Notes: generated from the sequence alone by a model not told the origin. 64,000 nt of DNA from Humulus lupulus (GCF_963169125.1 NC_084802.1:34046107-34110106), one strand, 5' to 3'. Counted from the first letter of the stretch, positions 22,646 through 35,436 are shown. Numbers and translations are program-made.

Positions 22646-23593
22646 CTACAGGACGCGGTCGTCTCCTATCCTCGAGTCCAGCTCATCTTCCTCCTGGATC
22701 ACTCTTCCTGCGGGGGTAGGGAGAACTGACCCGATGACTTCCTCGAAGGGTTCCTCCTGGACCATGTAGATTGGTCGGGTAGACACGTGGTAGCACTTCC
22801 GGGTGCTCTTCTGATCCCCCTGAACTGTCCCCACCCCTCCGTTGTCGCAAGGGAACTTCATGCAAAGATAACGGATGGAGGTGATCACCCCGAACTCGAC
22901 TAGTGCGGGTCGGCCGAAAATGACATTGTAAGCAGTGGGGCAATCCACCACCACGAAAGTGCAGAACTTGAACGAGTGCTGCAACTTGCTCCCCAATGTT
23001 ACGGGCAACTGGATCTTTCCCATGGGGAGTAACACGTCTCCGTTGAAGCCGTAGATCTAGGTTGGGCACGATGCCAGATCCACTTCAGTCAAGCCAATCG
23101 AGACAAAGGCGGGTTTGAACAAGATGTTGACAGAGCTTTCGTCGTCCACCAGCACCCAGGACACCAGCTTGTTGGCGATCTGGGAGTCTATGACCAGCGG
23201 GTCATGGTGCGGGAAATGGATGTTACGAGCATCATCCTCCGTGAAGGTGATAGGGAGGTTCATCAGTTTTGGGCGCTGAGCCGGGGCCTGGACCAGAGCG
23301 CACACCTCCTGATCGTGGTCGAGCTCGCTTAGGTAGCGTTTCTGATCATTCCTGGATGGGCCTCCTAGGTGAGGCCCGCCCGAAATGGTGGCTACATGAC
23401 CATCCACGCGAGGGGGGGCCGTATCGGATGGATAAGGCATTCTAAGGCTGGGTGCTGGCACGACGGGGGCCCCCTGAGGGATCTGCGCCGCCGGGCCCTG
23501 TGCATATCCTCCCTGAGGCGGATTTGCTCTAGGAGCACCCGGGACCGCGGGTTGTCCAGGACCTACTGACAGGCCCGGGACTCCCACAGGCAT
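22646..23593 (-). pseudogene. Tat protease region, decayed
   Basis: This is an aspartic-protease-like segment: SWVLVDDESSVNILF, where related elements usually have VDGGSS or VDTGSS, so the conserved glycines after the catalytic aspartate are replaced. A stop at 23057 (after ASCPT) interrupts it. The next frame continues LLPMGKIQLPVTLGS and FVVVDCPTAYNVIFGRPAL, the typical second half of this domain. It would process the gag-pol polyprotein. Confidence 0.8.
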
Positions 23594-23650
23594 CCTGACC
23601 CACTGGTGGAGATGCCCTAGCTTGATCAGATTCTCGATCTCATCCTTGAG

Positions 23651-25767
23651 CTATCGGCACTCTTCAGTCGTGTGGCCCACGTCCTTGTGGTAAGTGCACC
23701 GTTTGTTGGTGTCTCTCGGATTCCTCCCTCCTTTGAACATGGGGGCAGGCTTCCGGTAGTGAACAACCCTTTCTGTGGCAAGGAAGATGTTCTCCCTGGT
23801 GTCCACCAAATTGGTGTATTCCAAATACTGGGGCTCGTAGCCCCTCTTGCCTTTCTTAGCCGGCTCAGATCGATTTTGGTCCTTGCCGGACCTCTTCCCC
23901 CGGGAGGGGTTTCCACTTGCCTCAACCCTCCCACCTGGGACTACTGGGCCTTGACGGGGGCAGCACTGTGACCCACTGGCGCGGTTCCATATCCAGAAAA
24001 GGGGGCGGACTGGATCGGGGCATATCTTGAATAGGCAGGACCGTACACTGTAGGCGTGGTGTAGGTAACCCCGGGTGTAGCCGCCGAACCTAGGGAAATC
24101 GGGAGAGTGACGTAGGGCTGTGCCGGGAACTGCACCCCATATCTTGGGAATGCCAGGGCATTGGGCTGAGGAGTCGACGGCCATCCGAACGCCTGGATCT
24201 GAGCCTCCTCCCAGTTGATGAACCCCTGGGGCCTCCTTATGAATTCTTCTAGGATAGTAGCCTTGCTACGCTGCATGTCATCCCAGAGGGGGGACCCGGC
24301 CCGGATCCCAGATTGCAATTCCACCAGGCGTTGCCCATCGTCCACCTTGGTCTTGGAGGCCTCCTTGGTGAAACGTTGGATGTAGGCCCTCAGTGTCTCC
24401 GCGGGGAGCTGTTTAAGATTGGCGAGGGCACTGATTTGCATGTCCATCCTCATGGCAGCCACAAACTGTTTGCGAAACGCCGATTGTAGCCCCGGCCAGG
24501 ATTGGATGGATCCTGGCTTGAGTCTCTTCCACCATTCCTCGGCGGGACCGCCGAGAGTGATCGAAAAACAGAGACACTTACCGTCATCACTAACGTGGGC
24601 CATGGTCATAAGTCGGTTGTACTGGGACAGATGATCCCTGGGGTCGGTGTTCCCGGTATAGGCAGTGAGACTTGGCATCTTGAACCCCTTGGGGAGCACA
24701 GCGTCCAGGATGTGCCTCGCACGTGGCTCTTTGTCCTCCTCATCGGAGTCGGTGTCCGCTCCTTCCTGCTTGCGGACCAAGCGGTCCGTGACTTTTTTTA
24801 GAGCGGCCAGTTTCTCTATGAGCTGCCTGGCCACACCATCCTCTAGGGGAACTCTCTCGTTCCTCCTGTCGTTGATGTTGTTCCTAAGGTCGCCACCTCG
24901 GGGGCGGATCTTTTCCTTACGGGCCCGTTCCTTCCAAGCGTTCATCCCATCGCGCAGGTCCACCCGAGACGTGTCGTCCCTGGAACTAAGGGCGTGATGC
25001 TCTCCGCTATGCGGGCGCTCCCGACAATATTTGTTCATCGAAGCACTGGGGTGCAAAGACCTTTCCCGTCTGGCTTGCCCTGCGGCATACCGGGGCCTAG
25101 CATCCCGCGGCTGTGTCCCTTGTGGATTGGTCGGGTGGCCCTATCCTGGGACGGGGCGCACCTTCTCTTTCCTAGGGAGCGGCCGGGGACGAGTCCCGAC
25201 CCTCTGGACGGGGGGATTTTTCCCCCGGCCTTCTTTTTCTCCCGGTCCGGGTTTCCTGGGTCTGGCTCAGGAAACTGCTCCGGGGGAGGGGTCGGCCTCA
25301 CATCTTCGGGGGCTCCGGTTCTGGCCTGCGGAGCAGGCTGTTGCGCTCTTGGAGGCGGGCCAGCTGGGAGACTGGTCGCCGAACCCTGCTCGACTATGAA
25401 TGCCTGTAGGGCTTGGAGGGACTCTTGCATGCCAAGATGCCTCCGCCTGCTTAGTAATCCTGGCTTCCTGGTCCAGGACTTGCTGCCTCAGTCTAGTCAC
25501 CTCCAGATCCTCCTGGTTGGGGTCCACTCCTGGGATCTCGGGATCCTCAGCTTCGTCATGGTATTCCCCCTCATTCCCCTCCTCTTCTTCGTAATAGTCC
25601 TCCTTGTACTCTGTTCCACCTTCGTAGTCTTGTGACTCGTCAGGGTGGGACGTCTGACGAGGAGCCTCCTCGGGTGGACTTTGAGGAAGAGGTTGGGGGG
25701 GCAGTGGCTCTCCATTGCCCTGTTCTGGGTTAGTAGGGTCTAAAGTGGTGTGTCTTGTATTCACCAT
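23651..25767 (-). pseudogene. Tat gag, decayed
   Basis: The probable start is ATG at 25767 (MVNTRHTTLDP), 37 bp inside the primer-binding site. The N-terminal part is acidic and proline-rich. The frame shifts near 25430 and near 25050. The gag core is then open to 23941: LPKGFKMPSLTAYTGNTDPRDHL, ITLGGPAEEWWKRLKPGSI, LKQLPAETLRAYIQRFTKEA. Another frameshift near 23950 leads to a CTYHKDVGHTTEEC zinc-knuckle-like motif of the type seen in Tat gag, followed by a stop near 23651. It would form the virus-like particle. Confidence 0.87.
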
Positions 25768-25803
25768 TGTTGTAGAGGTTTGATGTCAACACTAGCTTTC
25801 TCA

Positions 25804-25823
25804 GGCTCTCAATGAAAGCACCA
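25804..25823 (-). other. primer-binding site of the Tat element
   Basis: On the minus strand, three T after the LTR end (AAACA), the sequence TGGTGCTTTCATTGAGAGCC begins with TGG, the complement of a tRNA CCA end. The tRNA species is not assigned here. Confidence 0.75.
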
Positions 25824-25826
25824 AAA

Positions 25827-26750
25827 TGTTTACCGAGATTTTCAGAAACTATAATAATAAAATATAAGAGAGATTAAGAGAAAGGGTTTAGAGGCTATAA
25901 GCAAGATTTTTACGTGGTTGGGGCATTAACGAGCCTTAGTCCACGAGACAGTTGTATTAGAACTTTGAGAGTCTACAACAATGGGGCTTTCTCTTGGTTT
26001 TAGCAGAGCAACAGTATGCATGCCAAAAAAAAGGGTCCTTCTCCAGTGCTTTATTACATGTATTTATAGGTTCACAGGAGCACCTGGGGTGGGCCGGGCT
26101 GACCCGGGCCCAATAAAGACATAAATATTGCTGGCTTCTCTATCGGAAGCCCAATACAGAATAAATAAAACATCAAAGAAAAATGCTAACTTGAGCCCAT
26201 TGGGCCAGCCCAAATCGTAACTATCATCCGACAAATTGGAGCTTTTAGTCTGGACATTTCGAATTACGAGATGGACTCAGGGGACAAGATCGGTCAGAGC
26301 AGTGGCGGCACAGGTCTGAACCAGCGGCGTACAATCTCGAGGTGGCCTTTTCTGTAGGTGAAACGTGGGGACAACTCCCACGCTTTGCAGGGCGGAGTCA
26401 GGGTCATGGACGCTTTATCCTGCCAAACTCGGGGACTCGACCCGGGTTTGTTTACCCTTGTCCCTCTCCGTTTCCCATGAGCCCATATCATCCACCAGGA
26501 GCTGGGATCATTTACCAGGCTTCCGGACCGTTCGTACCGATCCCGACTGTTACCCCAGCCAGTTGAACCGTCTCCCAGATGACCGTCACGGACAATACTT
26601 CCCGGACGCCTTCTGGGCCTCGCCCAGAATTGGGCTGTCGATATCCACCCTGCTCCTTGCCAAATGGGCCTGGACTGGGCCCGTCCTCAATTGGGCAGTT
26701 AGTGGGCTTGGAACGCGGTCCCAGGCCCACGACAGGAAACGGGGATAACA
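25827..26750 (-). repeat. 5' LTR of the Tat element
   Basis: This 924-bp LTR pairs with 4653..5578. On the minus strand it starts TGTTATCCCCG and ends CTCGGTAAACA, with the primer-binding site next to it and the target duplication GACAC at 26751..26755. The promoter is expected here, but I cannot point to a clear TATA box. Confidence 0.9.
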
Positions 26751-27889
26751 GACACCAATTTGTCATAATTAATAAATTTACTCAAAATTCTATTTTCTAC
26801 TCTAAATTTCACATCTTAGTAAAATTATCCAAAATTGACACAACAATTTTGACAATCCTAATTGATAATTAAATCAATTAATCGAGACTATCTAGATGAT
26901 TTAATCAAAGACATTGTGAGGACCATGGACCCATGAATTCAAGCTCTAATAAGTTACTGTAAAATTATTATAGAATAATTTTACTACCTTATTAATTTAT
27001 CGTGACTCCACTAAAGACTCGTAATTGCACTCTTGAACTCATAGAACACTTTACACTTAAAGTAAATACGTTATCCATTGTTACAACCATAATTTTTCAT
27101 TCAATCCTCTATAGATGATCTACAACTGAGTCGGGTACAAATTATCGTTTTATCCCTCATTGTATTTTATCCTAAAATAGCACTAAGTTTCTTGTAAATG
27201 ATATTTCCGTGAACTTTAATCACATTAATAAGTACTCAATCATTTAACTCGTTGAACTAAGCTATAAGGTGATATTCATTTCACTTCTTGCAGGAAGCTA
27301 TAGATGTTCATATCTATAATTAGCACTCCCACTCAATTATCCTACCAAGTCCCCAAGATGTTAATATGGACTAGTCAGTAAGATAAGCTGGTAACGAATA
27401 AATCAAATGACTTGAATAACCACTTAGAATTGAGATTGAGTTAACCTATGATCAAATTTATGATATGACTATATTAGATAATAACAGTACATTTACTTAT
27501 CTATCTAAAGTCAGTATTGGTCTAGTCCGATGTAACAAATACATTCGATCTTATCTACTTTGCTAATGTTCTGGAAATAACATAACACTACAATGTGTAA
27601 GTAGATCATATCGTAAATTGGCAAGTTAGTGTAAATCATGTGCACTGACTAATCTTATGACTAACTTATTTTGAACATATAAGCATATTTATTTTCCACT
27701 GTGATTAGGTCACTATAAATATGATTAGTTATATGCTCGAGATTTAATAGAAGTTTATATTAAACAAATAATCATGAAAATAAAACATGTGAGCAAAGTG
27801 GTTGACCAAATCAAAAATGATTTATATTCTTTTATTGATAATAAAATAAGATTACAAATAAATTGAGTTTTTAATTAGGGCATTAAACA

Positions 27890-30270
27890 TTAGTAAATTG
27901 CCTATTACATGTCATTCAAAAATGGTCTTTTATAGGATTTTGAGGAAGAATGATCCATCTTGAAGTGGGAATGAAGAAGGATTTTGTGATTACCTCGTTA
28001 TGTTTAAGTTAATCAACTATGTTTTTGGGTTTTCTTTCTTCAAAATTTTCTCTATCAATTATTAAATAAAAAGAAACCAGACCCGTTTTTGGCTAAGCTT
28101 ATTTAAGCTTTCAGAATTAAATATATATATATATATATATATATTGGAAGTCTTGGAGTAAAAAAAAAAAAAAAAATTATAAAGATTTTTCTGAAGATGA
28201 TGGGGTCCCCTAGCCTCTCTTGGTCGCTTGCCAGAACTCCACTGTTCACATTACGATTTATGGCTTTTACGTTGGTATTTGGTAGTGTTGGGTTGTTTTG
28301 CAGTCAAGAGATGACGAATATGTTGAGGGGAGTGGTGACAGTGGTCGACGATGGTGATGGACAACATGTTTGCATCTTCCATTTAAGTCAACTTCTTATA
28401 TTGTTTTGTTGTTGCACCTTACTTGTAGTTAGGTTGTTGATCTCCCTTTTCTTGTTTTTGTTGTGTGTTTTATTTTCTCTCTAAAATTTATCTTAGTGTC
28501 AATAATAATATTTTTGTTCATCATTTATTGGTATACTTAAATTTCAATAGGTTTATTAGTTTGTGGAACCTCAGAGAAAAACAGAGAGAGCAAACGAGTG
28601 TTTCTTTTATTATAAAAAATAAGCAAAAGGTATTGATTACATAATGGGGTGCAAACGAGATCAAGATATGAGTAACAACTGAATTACATAACTGATTAAT
28701 TGATTAGTTGAAGAGTGTACTCTTTTTCTTTTTAAGAGTTTTTGATCTTATTCCAGACGTGTATTTTTATCTTGATCATTTCTTTCTAGTATTATCTTTT
28801 TGACTTATAATAGACTCACTGTTACCATTGAAAGAAATTTCTATTAATTTAAAAAAAAAAAAATTAAATAAAAATCTTTATATTATAGTTATCCAAACAC
28901 AAAAAAATTACCTAAAACTTATACTTATCATTTGCTTTCAATCAACCAAATGATCATAAAGTGTTCATGTACTTTAGAAAAAGAAAATACAAAATCTAAA
29001 TAAAGAATTTCGAAGGCTCACGCCACAGAAAGCAAGGGAAAAACTATATATTAAAAATCAACTAAGTAGACCTATCTACAAAATCATTTATAACAGGAGA
29101 GAAAATTCAGAATACCAATCAGTTATTCATCTAATCTAGAAAGGGAAAAAACATGAGAAAAAAAGAGTCCAAGTAAAGCAACACAATTTTCATTAATGTA
29201 GATGTGTGGGACTTGAAAATCTATATGAGACAGCAAATGAAAACAATTGTATCAGTCTTGCTTCATATTTCAAGAGACATCAACACTGCCGTTGAAAATA
29301 ATGTTAATTACAAAAGTAGAATATTTTTCCAGCCAAATCGGCATCATAAATGAGCGCAAAGAATTCAATTTTGAAAATAAAATCCATATCAAGACATGTA
29401 TAATTTTATTAAAAGTGTGACAAGATAAAAAAAAATTATTAACACATGTAACTTAGACTAATGAAAATTCTTTACATTCTTTGTTCATTTTTAATGTCTC
29501 AATTCATGATGCATAAATAAATTCACGACGCTTCATTTAAAATATTTGAACAAAAATAATAAAATTGAATAATTAATTTGATTATTACCAATTTTAAATG
29601 ATTTTTTATACATTTATCAGTTGAACATGAATTGAGACATTAAAATTAGATGGAATATCTGATTCACTATAGACACCATCTATATTAACTTAAGATACTA
29701 ATAACAATTAAATCCATTTTTATATATAATATCTAATGTACGTCATTTTGCTATATATATAAAAATTTAAAAACCAAACATAAGTTTGCCATTCTGCCAA
29801 ACTACTGAGTATGGACCATAAATTAATGAGCATTGTTACGAGCATAAGACCACCATAAAAATTTGGAGAGTTTGGGCTTTATTTGTATGAATTTGGAGTA
29901 TAGGAATTCTTTTAGCATTTTTTTTTTCCATAAGAAAACACCTATTCAAAATTCAGTTACCAAAAGTACTAACCATGATCATATGAACAAAGAGAGAGAA
30001 AGAAGCATGAAAAGATCAGGAGTCTTAATTTCTCTTATGTATTATATAAGATGATATAATATATTGATCAAGGTTTGTGTCATGCCTATAAAAGGCTTAG
30101 ATACAATCCCACACAGCCATATAATATATGACAGGAAAAACAATCAAATTTCTAAACCCAGCACAGTTACAAAGTGGCAACTAGTAGTATAACCTAAGGG
30201 TAGACATATGTCGTCAGTGAAAATAAGATAAGAGGCCAGAGACCTGACATGTTGAGCAATCGAAAAGTGA
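27890..30270. other. AT-rich intergenic DNA downstream of the MLO gene
   Basis: No supported gene. An open frame of 95 codons at 28197..28484 has no recognisable domain and weak coding character, so I do not call it. The region has an (AT)12 tract at 28121..28144, an A run at 28160..28176 and an inverted repeat at 29489..29645. The last few hundred bases before 30270 are presumably the 3' untranslated region of the MLO gene. Confidence 0.6.
29489..29645. repeat. 20-bp inverted repeat around a 117-bp loop, MITE-like hairpin
   Basis: TTTTAATGTCTCAATTCATG (29489..29508) is repeated as its reverse complement at 29626..29645. The loop is AT-rich and noncoding. It resembles a small hairpin or MITE remnant, but no target duplication was found. 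Confidence 0.45.
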
Positions 30271-33200
30271 TCACTTAGAGCCATCGTTTTGCTCTGGATT
30301 TGATGCTTTGTGCACAAGTCTTTCCAACTGAATTCCCACAGATGTAGAGCCGGTATCAGAACTTGGTTGACCAGGAGTAGAGCCTGACCCCGGGCCTGAG
30401 CCAGCACCAGAACCAACAATGGCTGCTTTTAAACCCTTTTTTTTCTTGACCTTCTGAGCCCAATTAACAATTCCTACTTGCATGCGCTCTTCAAATATTG
30501 CTTTCTTGTAAGAAGTTCCCATCTTCAGATCATTCCACAAGATTTTACTATGGTCAGCATTTTAATAAAATCCCTATTTTCCTGTTAGAACTCATTAAAT
30601 TATAGTTCAACACCATCTGAACGCACCTGTGTGACAATTGCATAGAGTGGGAGCGTGCTGTAACTACAGAGCACCTGAATGAACACCCTAAAGCAAAACA
30701 TGGTAAAAATAAAATATAAAATAAACATTTATACTTCGAAGTGATGGTTAAAAAAATTCTGTAATGAGAATATAGATACAATTGCTTTTACCCAATGACA
30801 AGTCTTGGAACAATGTAACGAATGTGTCCCATTATACATGAGTTAAATGAATATTGAACCTAGATACGTAGAAAAGCAGATAAGTTTGTGTTAGTCACAA
30901 TACCAATTTGTTCTTTTTTCTAGAAGTAGAGGCAGAGTGGTGGAATAGAAAACAGCTTACCAATATCCAGAAGAAAAACGCAATCTCAAAGGAATTTTGG
31001 AAAAGGATGAAATGAATTAAGAAGAGGACAATCTGGGGGCGACGAAACCAAAAGTGTTCATCTGATGGCTGAACTACTAGATCTCCTTCTATTGCTACAT
31101 GTTTCTCAGCAACTTCATGCGCCAACTGAGTAATGACATGCTCCAGTTTAGTGCCCACAGCAAGTAGAAGCTGTTTAAAAAAACATGAAGGTAAGTGGAT
31201 TACAAGGAAAAATAAAACGAGTAATTGTGATATGCATATCACAACAGCAAGAGGCACTCATGATATCATGCATATCAGCTAAGAATTGAAGATGGGAAGT
31301 ACTACCTAAAAAACACCTGTTTAGGTGCAAATTTCTACCACGACTCAACACTCTACATTTATAAGTACATGTTGTTCAATTTATTCTAAATTTGGTTTCC
31401 TTCTTAGCTGTCCATTTGCTTGTTTACAAAATTGTGTTAATTTTTTTCTTCCTGATTCTCCCTCTGTATTATTTCTTTCTCCCTGGTCATCCATCAGTAT
31501 GATACTTAAAAAGTGAAATGAATTATTGAGACCTTGCAAGTACAATGAAACAAGCATGCGTACAAGAATCACAAATTAGATGGTATAATCTCAATACAAC
31601 TCACAAAGAAAGGAATGAATGCTATCCAGAAATATGTGTGCCAGCCTGCAAAAATAACACATTGTTCAGAAAAGCTTAGTCCTCCAACCACAAAACATCA
31701 ACAAAAAAAGACTAATTTATTCCATACAACAAAGAAGTTTAATACACACTGATCTTTTCAATAGATAATAAATGATCAAGGAGATTTTAGATCCCAATTG
31801 AATTATAATAAGATAACATTAGTTAATCGTCATCAGTTATACGTAAAATTATGTTTTATGTAAATTAATTTTAAGCAAAACAAATTATAAGTAAAATAAA
31901 TTTCTTGGCAAGAAAAGAAAAGGAAGATACATTTGCAATCAGGCGAGCATGATCACTTGTTCATTGCAAATGTATATTAGGAGATTACTTGTTAAAGTTT
32001 TATTAATGTCACCATAGAAAAGAAAAAATAATAGTCCAAGCTGATGTACAATCAAAGTGGAGGCAGAGTAAGGCATTGAAAACAAAAAATATAACTAATT
32101 TCACTGGAAAATGTTGTACCTAAAGATGCTACTGCCAATGAAACTTTTTCTTACTAACTGTATTTTAAACTATACTTTGAGTGTCAACTTTAAGTAAAAG
32201 CACCAAAGAGATCACATAATTGACGTTTAAAGCAAAGAACCTAAACTCATTAAGGGATACTACTACTGAAAACAATCTAATATCATTTAGATCCAGGGTT
32301 ATGATCGTCCAATCATAAACTAGAGACAAAAGCATCTTACCATTAACATTCAGCAACAAGAAGATGACCACAAAAACCCAAAGGTACCAACTGCAGCCAA
32401 AAAAGCTAAATGGTCAATCTAGGAGAGCCATACAGTAAAGTTTATAAGAATTAGACAAATAGATATACGGAAAAACAAGCATATATATCAAATATCACAA
32501 AATACATTGTCAGCCAACACTTGCCTAATTCCAACAACTTTCTTGAAATCATCTTCAAGGGCACGTATCATGTATTTATGAAAATTAAACTTAGGATTCC
32601 CCCTGCAGTGAGTCTGGAATACATATATAACAAAAGCATAAACACCTTTTAGTGTAAAAAAAAAAATAATTGACAGAACATTCTAGTAATTTACAAGTAA
32701 AAAGAAAACTCCAATTAAATCTTACCATGATGAATCCTAACCGCATGGTCGCATAATCTGATTTGGTCACAGATGCATAAAATTGCTTGACAAAAGAATG
32801 CTGGACACAAGGGGAGAAAAAGTCAAAATCATGGTCCAATGATGTCCTGCTTTCAATTTTAAAATTAGCTCCTTAAAAGGTCGCACAGAAACGTCCTTCT
32901 ACTTTTCATGTGAAGAAGACAATCTCCAAAGACTCTGTATAATTGGAGTGCTTCTCACGTTTCTTAACTAAGCAATAGCGTTCTTAATTAGTTCTGTCAT
33001 AGATTACCGGTCATACTTTTAAAAGCCTCTTTTGTACATGCATATATCACAAACATTTCTAGTTGTGGCAGTAGTCATATTTATCTCAACCAATTAGTGG
33101 GGAACAGATTTGAAGAAGAAAATTAAGATAAATGTTCAACTTAAGCCGATTTCCAAGTGAAAAAAGAAACAGTGTCAAAACCTTGATATGGTCTTCCTTG

Positions 33201-34437
33201 GCAAAGAAACACACACAACCAATCATATGTTTATGAGTTTAAATATAAAAACGGTAGATGCAAAAATGGAGTCAGTCAAAACAAAAGACAAAAAGTGGAA
33301 TAGAAGAAGAATAAAATAATATAAAGAAAAGAAGAAAACTACACCATAAGAATAATCCTAATTAGCTAGCTTGGTGAATTTAGCACTTGTCTATTAAACG
33401 TGCAAATAAAAGAGTTACTTACCAGCCAGCCTAGCAGAGCTGAGTCTTTACCAAAACCCAGAAAGTGCTCCTTAATAAAAGTATGTTGATGGACGCTTGT
33501 AACCTTTCTCTTTGACTTTGACTTAAGAACTGCAGTTAAGCGATTCACATGTTGGAAGAAATACAGCCAAGAAAATTTTCTATGATATTGTCAAGAGTGG
33601 TACCAAGAATACTTACCTTGTTCAGTGTCATAGTTCTCTTTTGCAATAGAATCCTCCCAACGTTTCCATTGACGTATCTAGTCGTGTAGAAATCATTTTT
33701 ATAAACGAAAGTAGCAGTATAAAAGAGAGAGGGAGGGACAGAAAGAAGCATGTGAATTTGGAAGATTATCTCACCTTTGCTCCTCCAAACACAACAGTAA
33801 GAACACAGAAGGTAACATGGACAATGGCTAGGACGAAAATAAAGATATGCAAATGGTGCAATGCTTCCACAGATAAAAGGGGTACTTTTTTCTGCAAGAA
33901 GAAAGTGAAACTCTTTGAAAAGATTGAATTTTTGTTCAAGTACAGTAGTTAAGAATGAATGAGTGAGGCCAAAAAAAGAAAAAGAGGAAAGAAAAAAAAA
34001 AGACACGGTTAGATTAGATTAGATCAGACCTTGTGAGCGCAATAACCCAAATGGGCAGATGCGGTTTCTTCAAGAAGGCGTCTGAAAGAGCCGCCGGAGA
34101 TGTGGTGAGAGGTTGAAGAAGACGAATTGGTCGCTTCCTCGTGAGGGCGCTTACAAGGGAGGAGATTGTCGACCAAAGAAGCGGGGACGCAAAACTTGGA
34201 AATTGTGTTCTGCGAAACAGTGAGGAGAAGCGAAATGAATCCCAAAAGCATCAACTCCTCCTTGATTTTCTGCAAGGCCTCGTAGAGAGGTTTCTGGTTC
34301 TTATTATTCAAAACCTGACCGAGATAGTGGAGAAGACGCTCCGCCGCGAGAGAGATCGCGACGATGACAGAGCAGACGACGGCGACGATCCATGTCGGAG
34401 TGTACTCCAAGGACTCACCCTCTCCACCGCCACTCAT
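30271..34437 (-). CDS. MLO1: MLO-like seven-transmembrane protein (MLO1-like), 12 exons, intact
   Basis: MLO proteins are plant plasma-membrane proteins with seven membrane spans and a C-terminal calmodulin-binding region; several act as calcium channels or modulate defence and growth. Exons read on the minus strand are 34437..34030, 33891..33775, 33677..33617, 33529..33423, 32800..32726, 32613..32525, 32390..32341, 31645..31605, 31170..30961, 30859..30792, 30687..30627 and 30522..30271. All phases join, giving about 512 residues with no stop. The start MSGGGEGESLEYTPTW is typical. Membrane spans lie near residues 16..36, 59..79, 147..170, 286..303, 305..325, 360..385 and 405..428. A basic segment near 446..465 (VNWAQKVKKKKGLK) fits the calmodulin-binding site. 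The tail (GSGAGSGPGSGS, then GIQLERL) resembles Arabidopsis MLO1, so I favour that clade over the mildew-susceptibility clade. One intron (after exon 6) begins with GC instead of GT. Confidence 0.93.
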
Positions 34438-35436
34438 TCCGATTCGATTCGATTCAGATGGATTCTTCTTCAGTTGCTTCCAGTACGGTCTCTAACTCTC
34501 ATTCACTCAATGCCACTGAAGCGTCCTCTTCTAGTTCCACTCCACTCACTGCTCACCACTTTCTTTCTGGGAGAGTAAAGGTTATTCGTTTTAGATTGAT
34601 AACATTTTCCAAACAAAACCCAAAACTACAAAATTACAAAATTGAAAGATTATTATTTTTATTTTTTAATAATCCGGAGTTCACAGACTCCTCATATTTT
34701 TTTTTGTTGACTTATGTTACTAAATATGATTGGTCCTTTTCATATCTTTTTATTTGTAAAAATTATAATCACGGACGATTAACTGTATATGTAACTATTG
34801 AAAAAAGCAAATTTCAGAAGCATTTAATATGGCTTTATCTTCTATGATAGTTTAGCGAAAAGGAGAGTATTAATTGATTTGAATTGAAAACTATTATTAT
34901 AAAAGGATACACCAAAAGATATTGTACACCATAAGAAGCTATATTATATAATGAAAAAAAGAATAGCAAAAGTCAAAGAAAGAATTAATAACATATTGTC
35001 AGGTTTAATGGGTCAGAGACTAATGTACCCATATATGTGCTGATGTTAACATCAACGTGGATTAGTTGGTGTGTGAAGATTTTTTTTTTATATATAATAT
35101 TTAGAGCATGATTGACGTTAATATTAAAAAACTGTCTTTGTTTTTTTAAGACAAAAATGTTTTGGCATTACAATATTTAAGATATGAAAAAAAAAGAAAA
35201 AAAAATCTTTTAACATTATTTTATGTCTCCTCATTCAAATAATTTTAATTTTTTTAAATTTTTATTTGCTTAAATTAATTTTTTAAATAATAAATATAAT
35301 TTAAATGAGTTGGACTAATCAAATCCCGCCATGTGTGCACTTTAAGTCTGGGTACTAACGGAAATACCATTTTGTTGACGGAATGAATTATTAGCAAAAA
35401 AAAAAAAGAAAAAAGATTTGGGTATTAAAATGTAAT
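34438..35436. other. upstream region of the MLO gene, AT-rich, no other gene
   Basis: The first 150 bases upstream of the ATG (to about 34590) are CT-rich on the plus strand, as expected for a 5' untranslated leader. Beyond this the DNA is AT-rich with several A and T runs and no coding signal. The promoter must lie here, but I cannot identify a firm TATA box. A Tat-type LTR begins at 35437, about 1 kb upstream of the start codon. Confidence 0.55.

Larger units (their letters stand above)
4653..26750 (-). mobile_element. Tat-lineage Ty3/gypsy retrotransposon, full length, decayed, with nested insertions
   Basis: Two related LTRs of about 925 bp bound this element, and a perfect target duplication GACAC lies outside them (4648..4652 and 26751..26755). 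On the minus strand the order is 5' LTR, primer-binding site, gag, protease, RT, RNase H, second RNase H, integrase, 59-bp tandem repeat, antisense ORF, polypurine tract and 3' LTR. A second RNase H together with an antisense ORF downstream of integrase is characteristic of the Tat lineage. All coding parts carry frameshifts or stops, so this copy is not autonomous. About 10 kb of later insertions (5861..about 10690 and 11244..16592) expand it. Confidence 0.9.
1130..27889 (-). mobile_element. Copia-like solo LTR, split by two later insertions
   Basis: Three pieces (1130..1394, 4199..4652 and 26756..27889) join into about 1.85 kb once the two nested elements and their extra target copies are removed. 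On the minus strand the joined sequence starts TGTTTAATGCCC and ends ATTCCTAACA, the TG...CA form of an LTR. Its flanks, TTAAT and TTAGT, match at four of five bases. A leader-like CCTATTTATAGG lies near 4352. No internal coding region is attached, so a solo LTR is the simplest reading. The Copia assignment rests on general resemblance only; the outer boundaries are inferred. Confidence 0.45.

Noticed and set aside
28197..28484. 95-codon open frame on the plus strand downstream of the MLO gene
   Set aside because: It has no recognisable domain, no conserved neighbours and a hydrophobic, low-complexity second half of the kind that AT-rich DNA gives by chance.
33752..33952. Plus-strand open frame opposite MLO exon 2
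   Set aside because: The minus strand carries a conserved MLO exon with correct splice sites; the plus-strand frame is its shadow.
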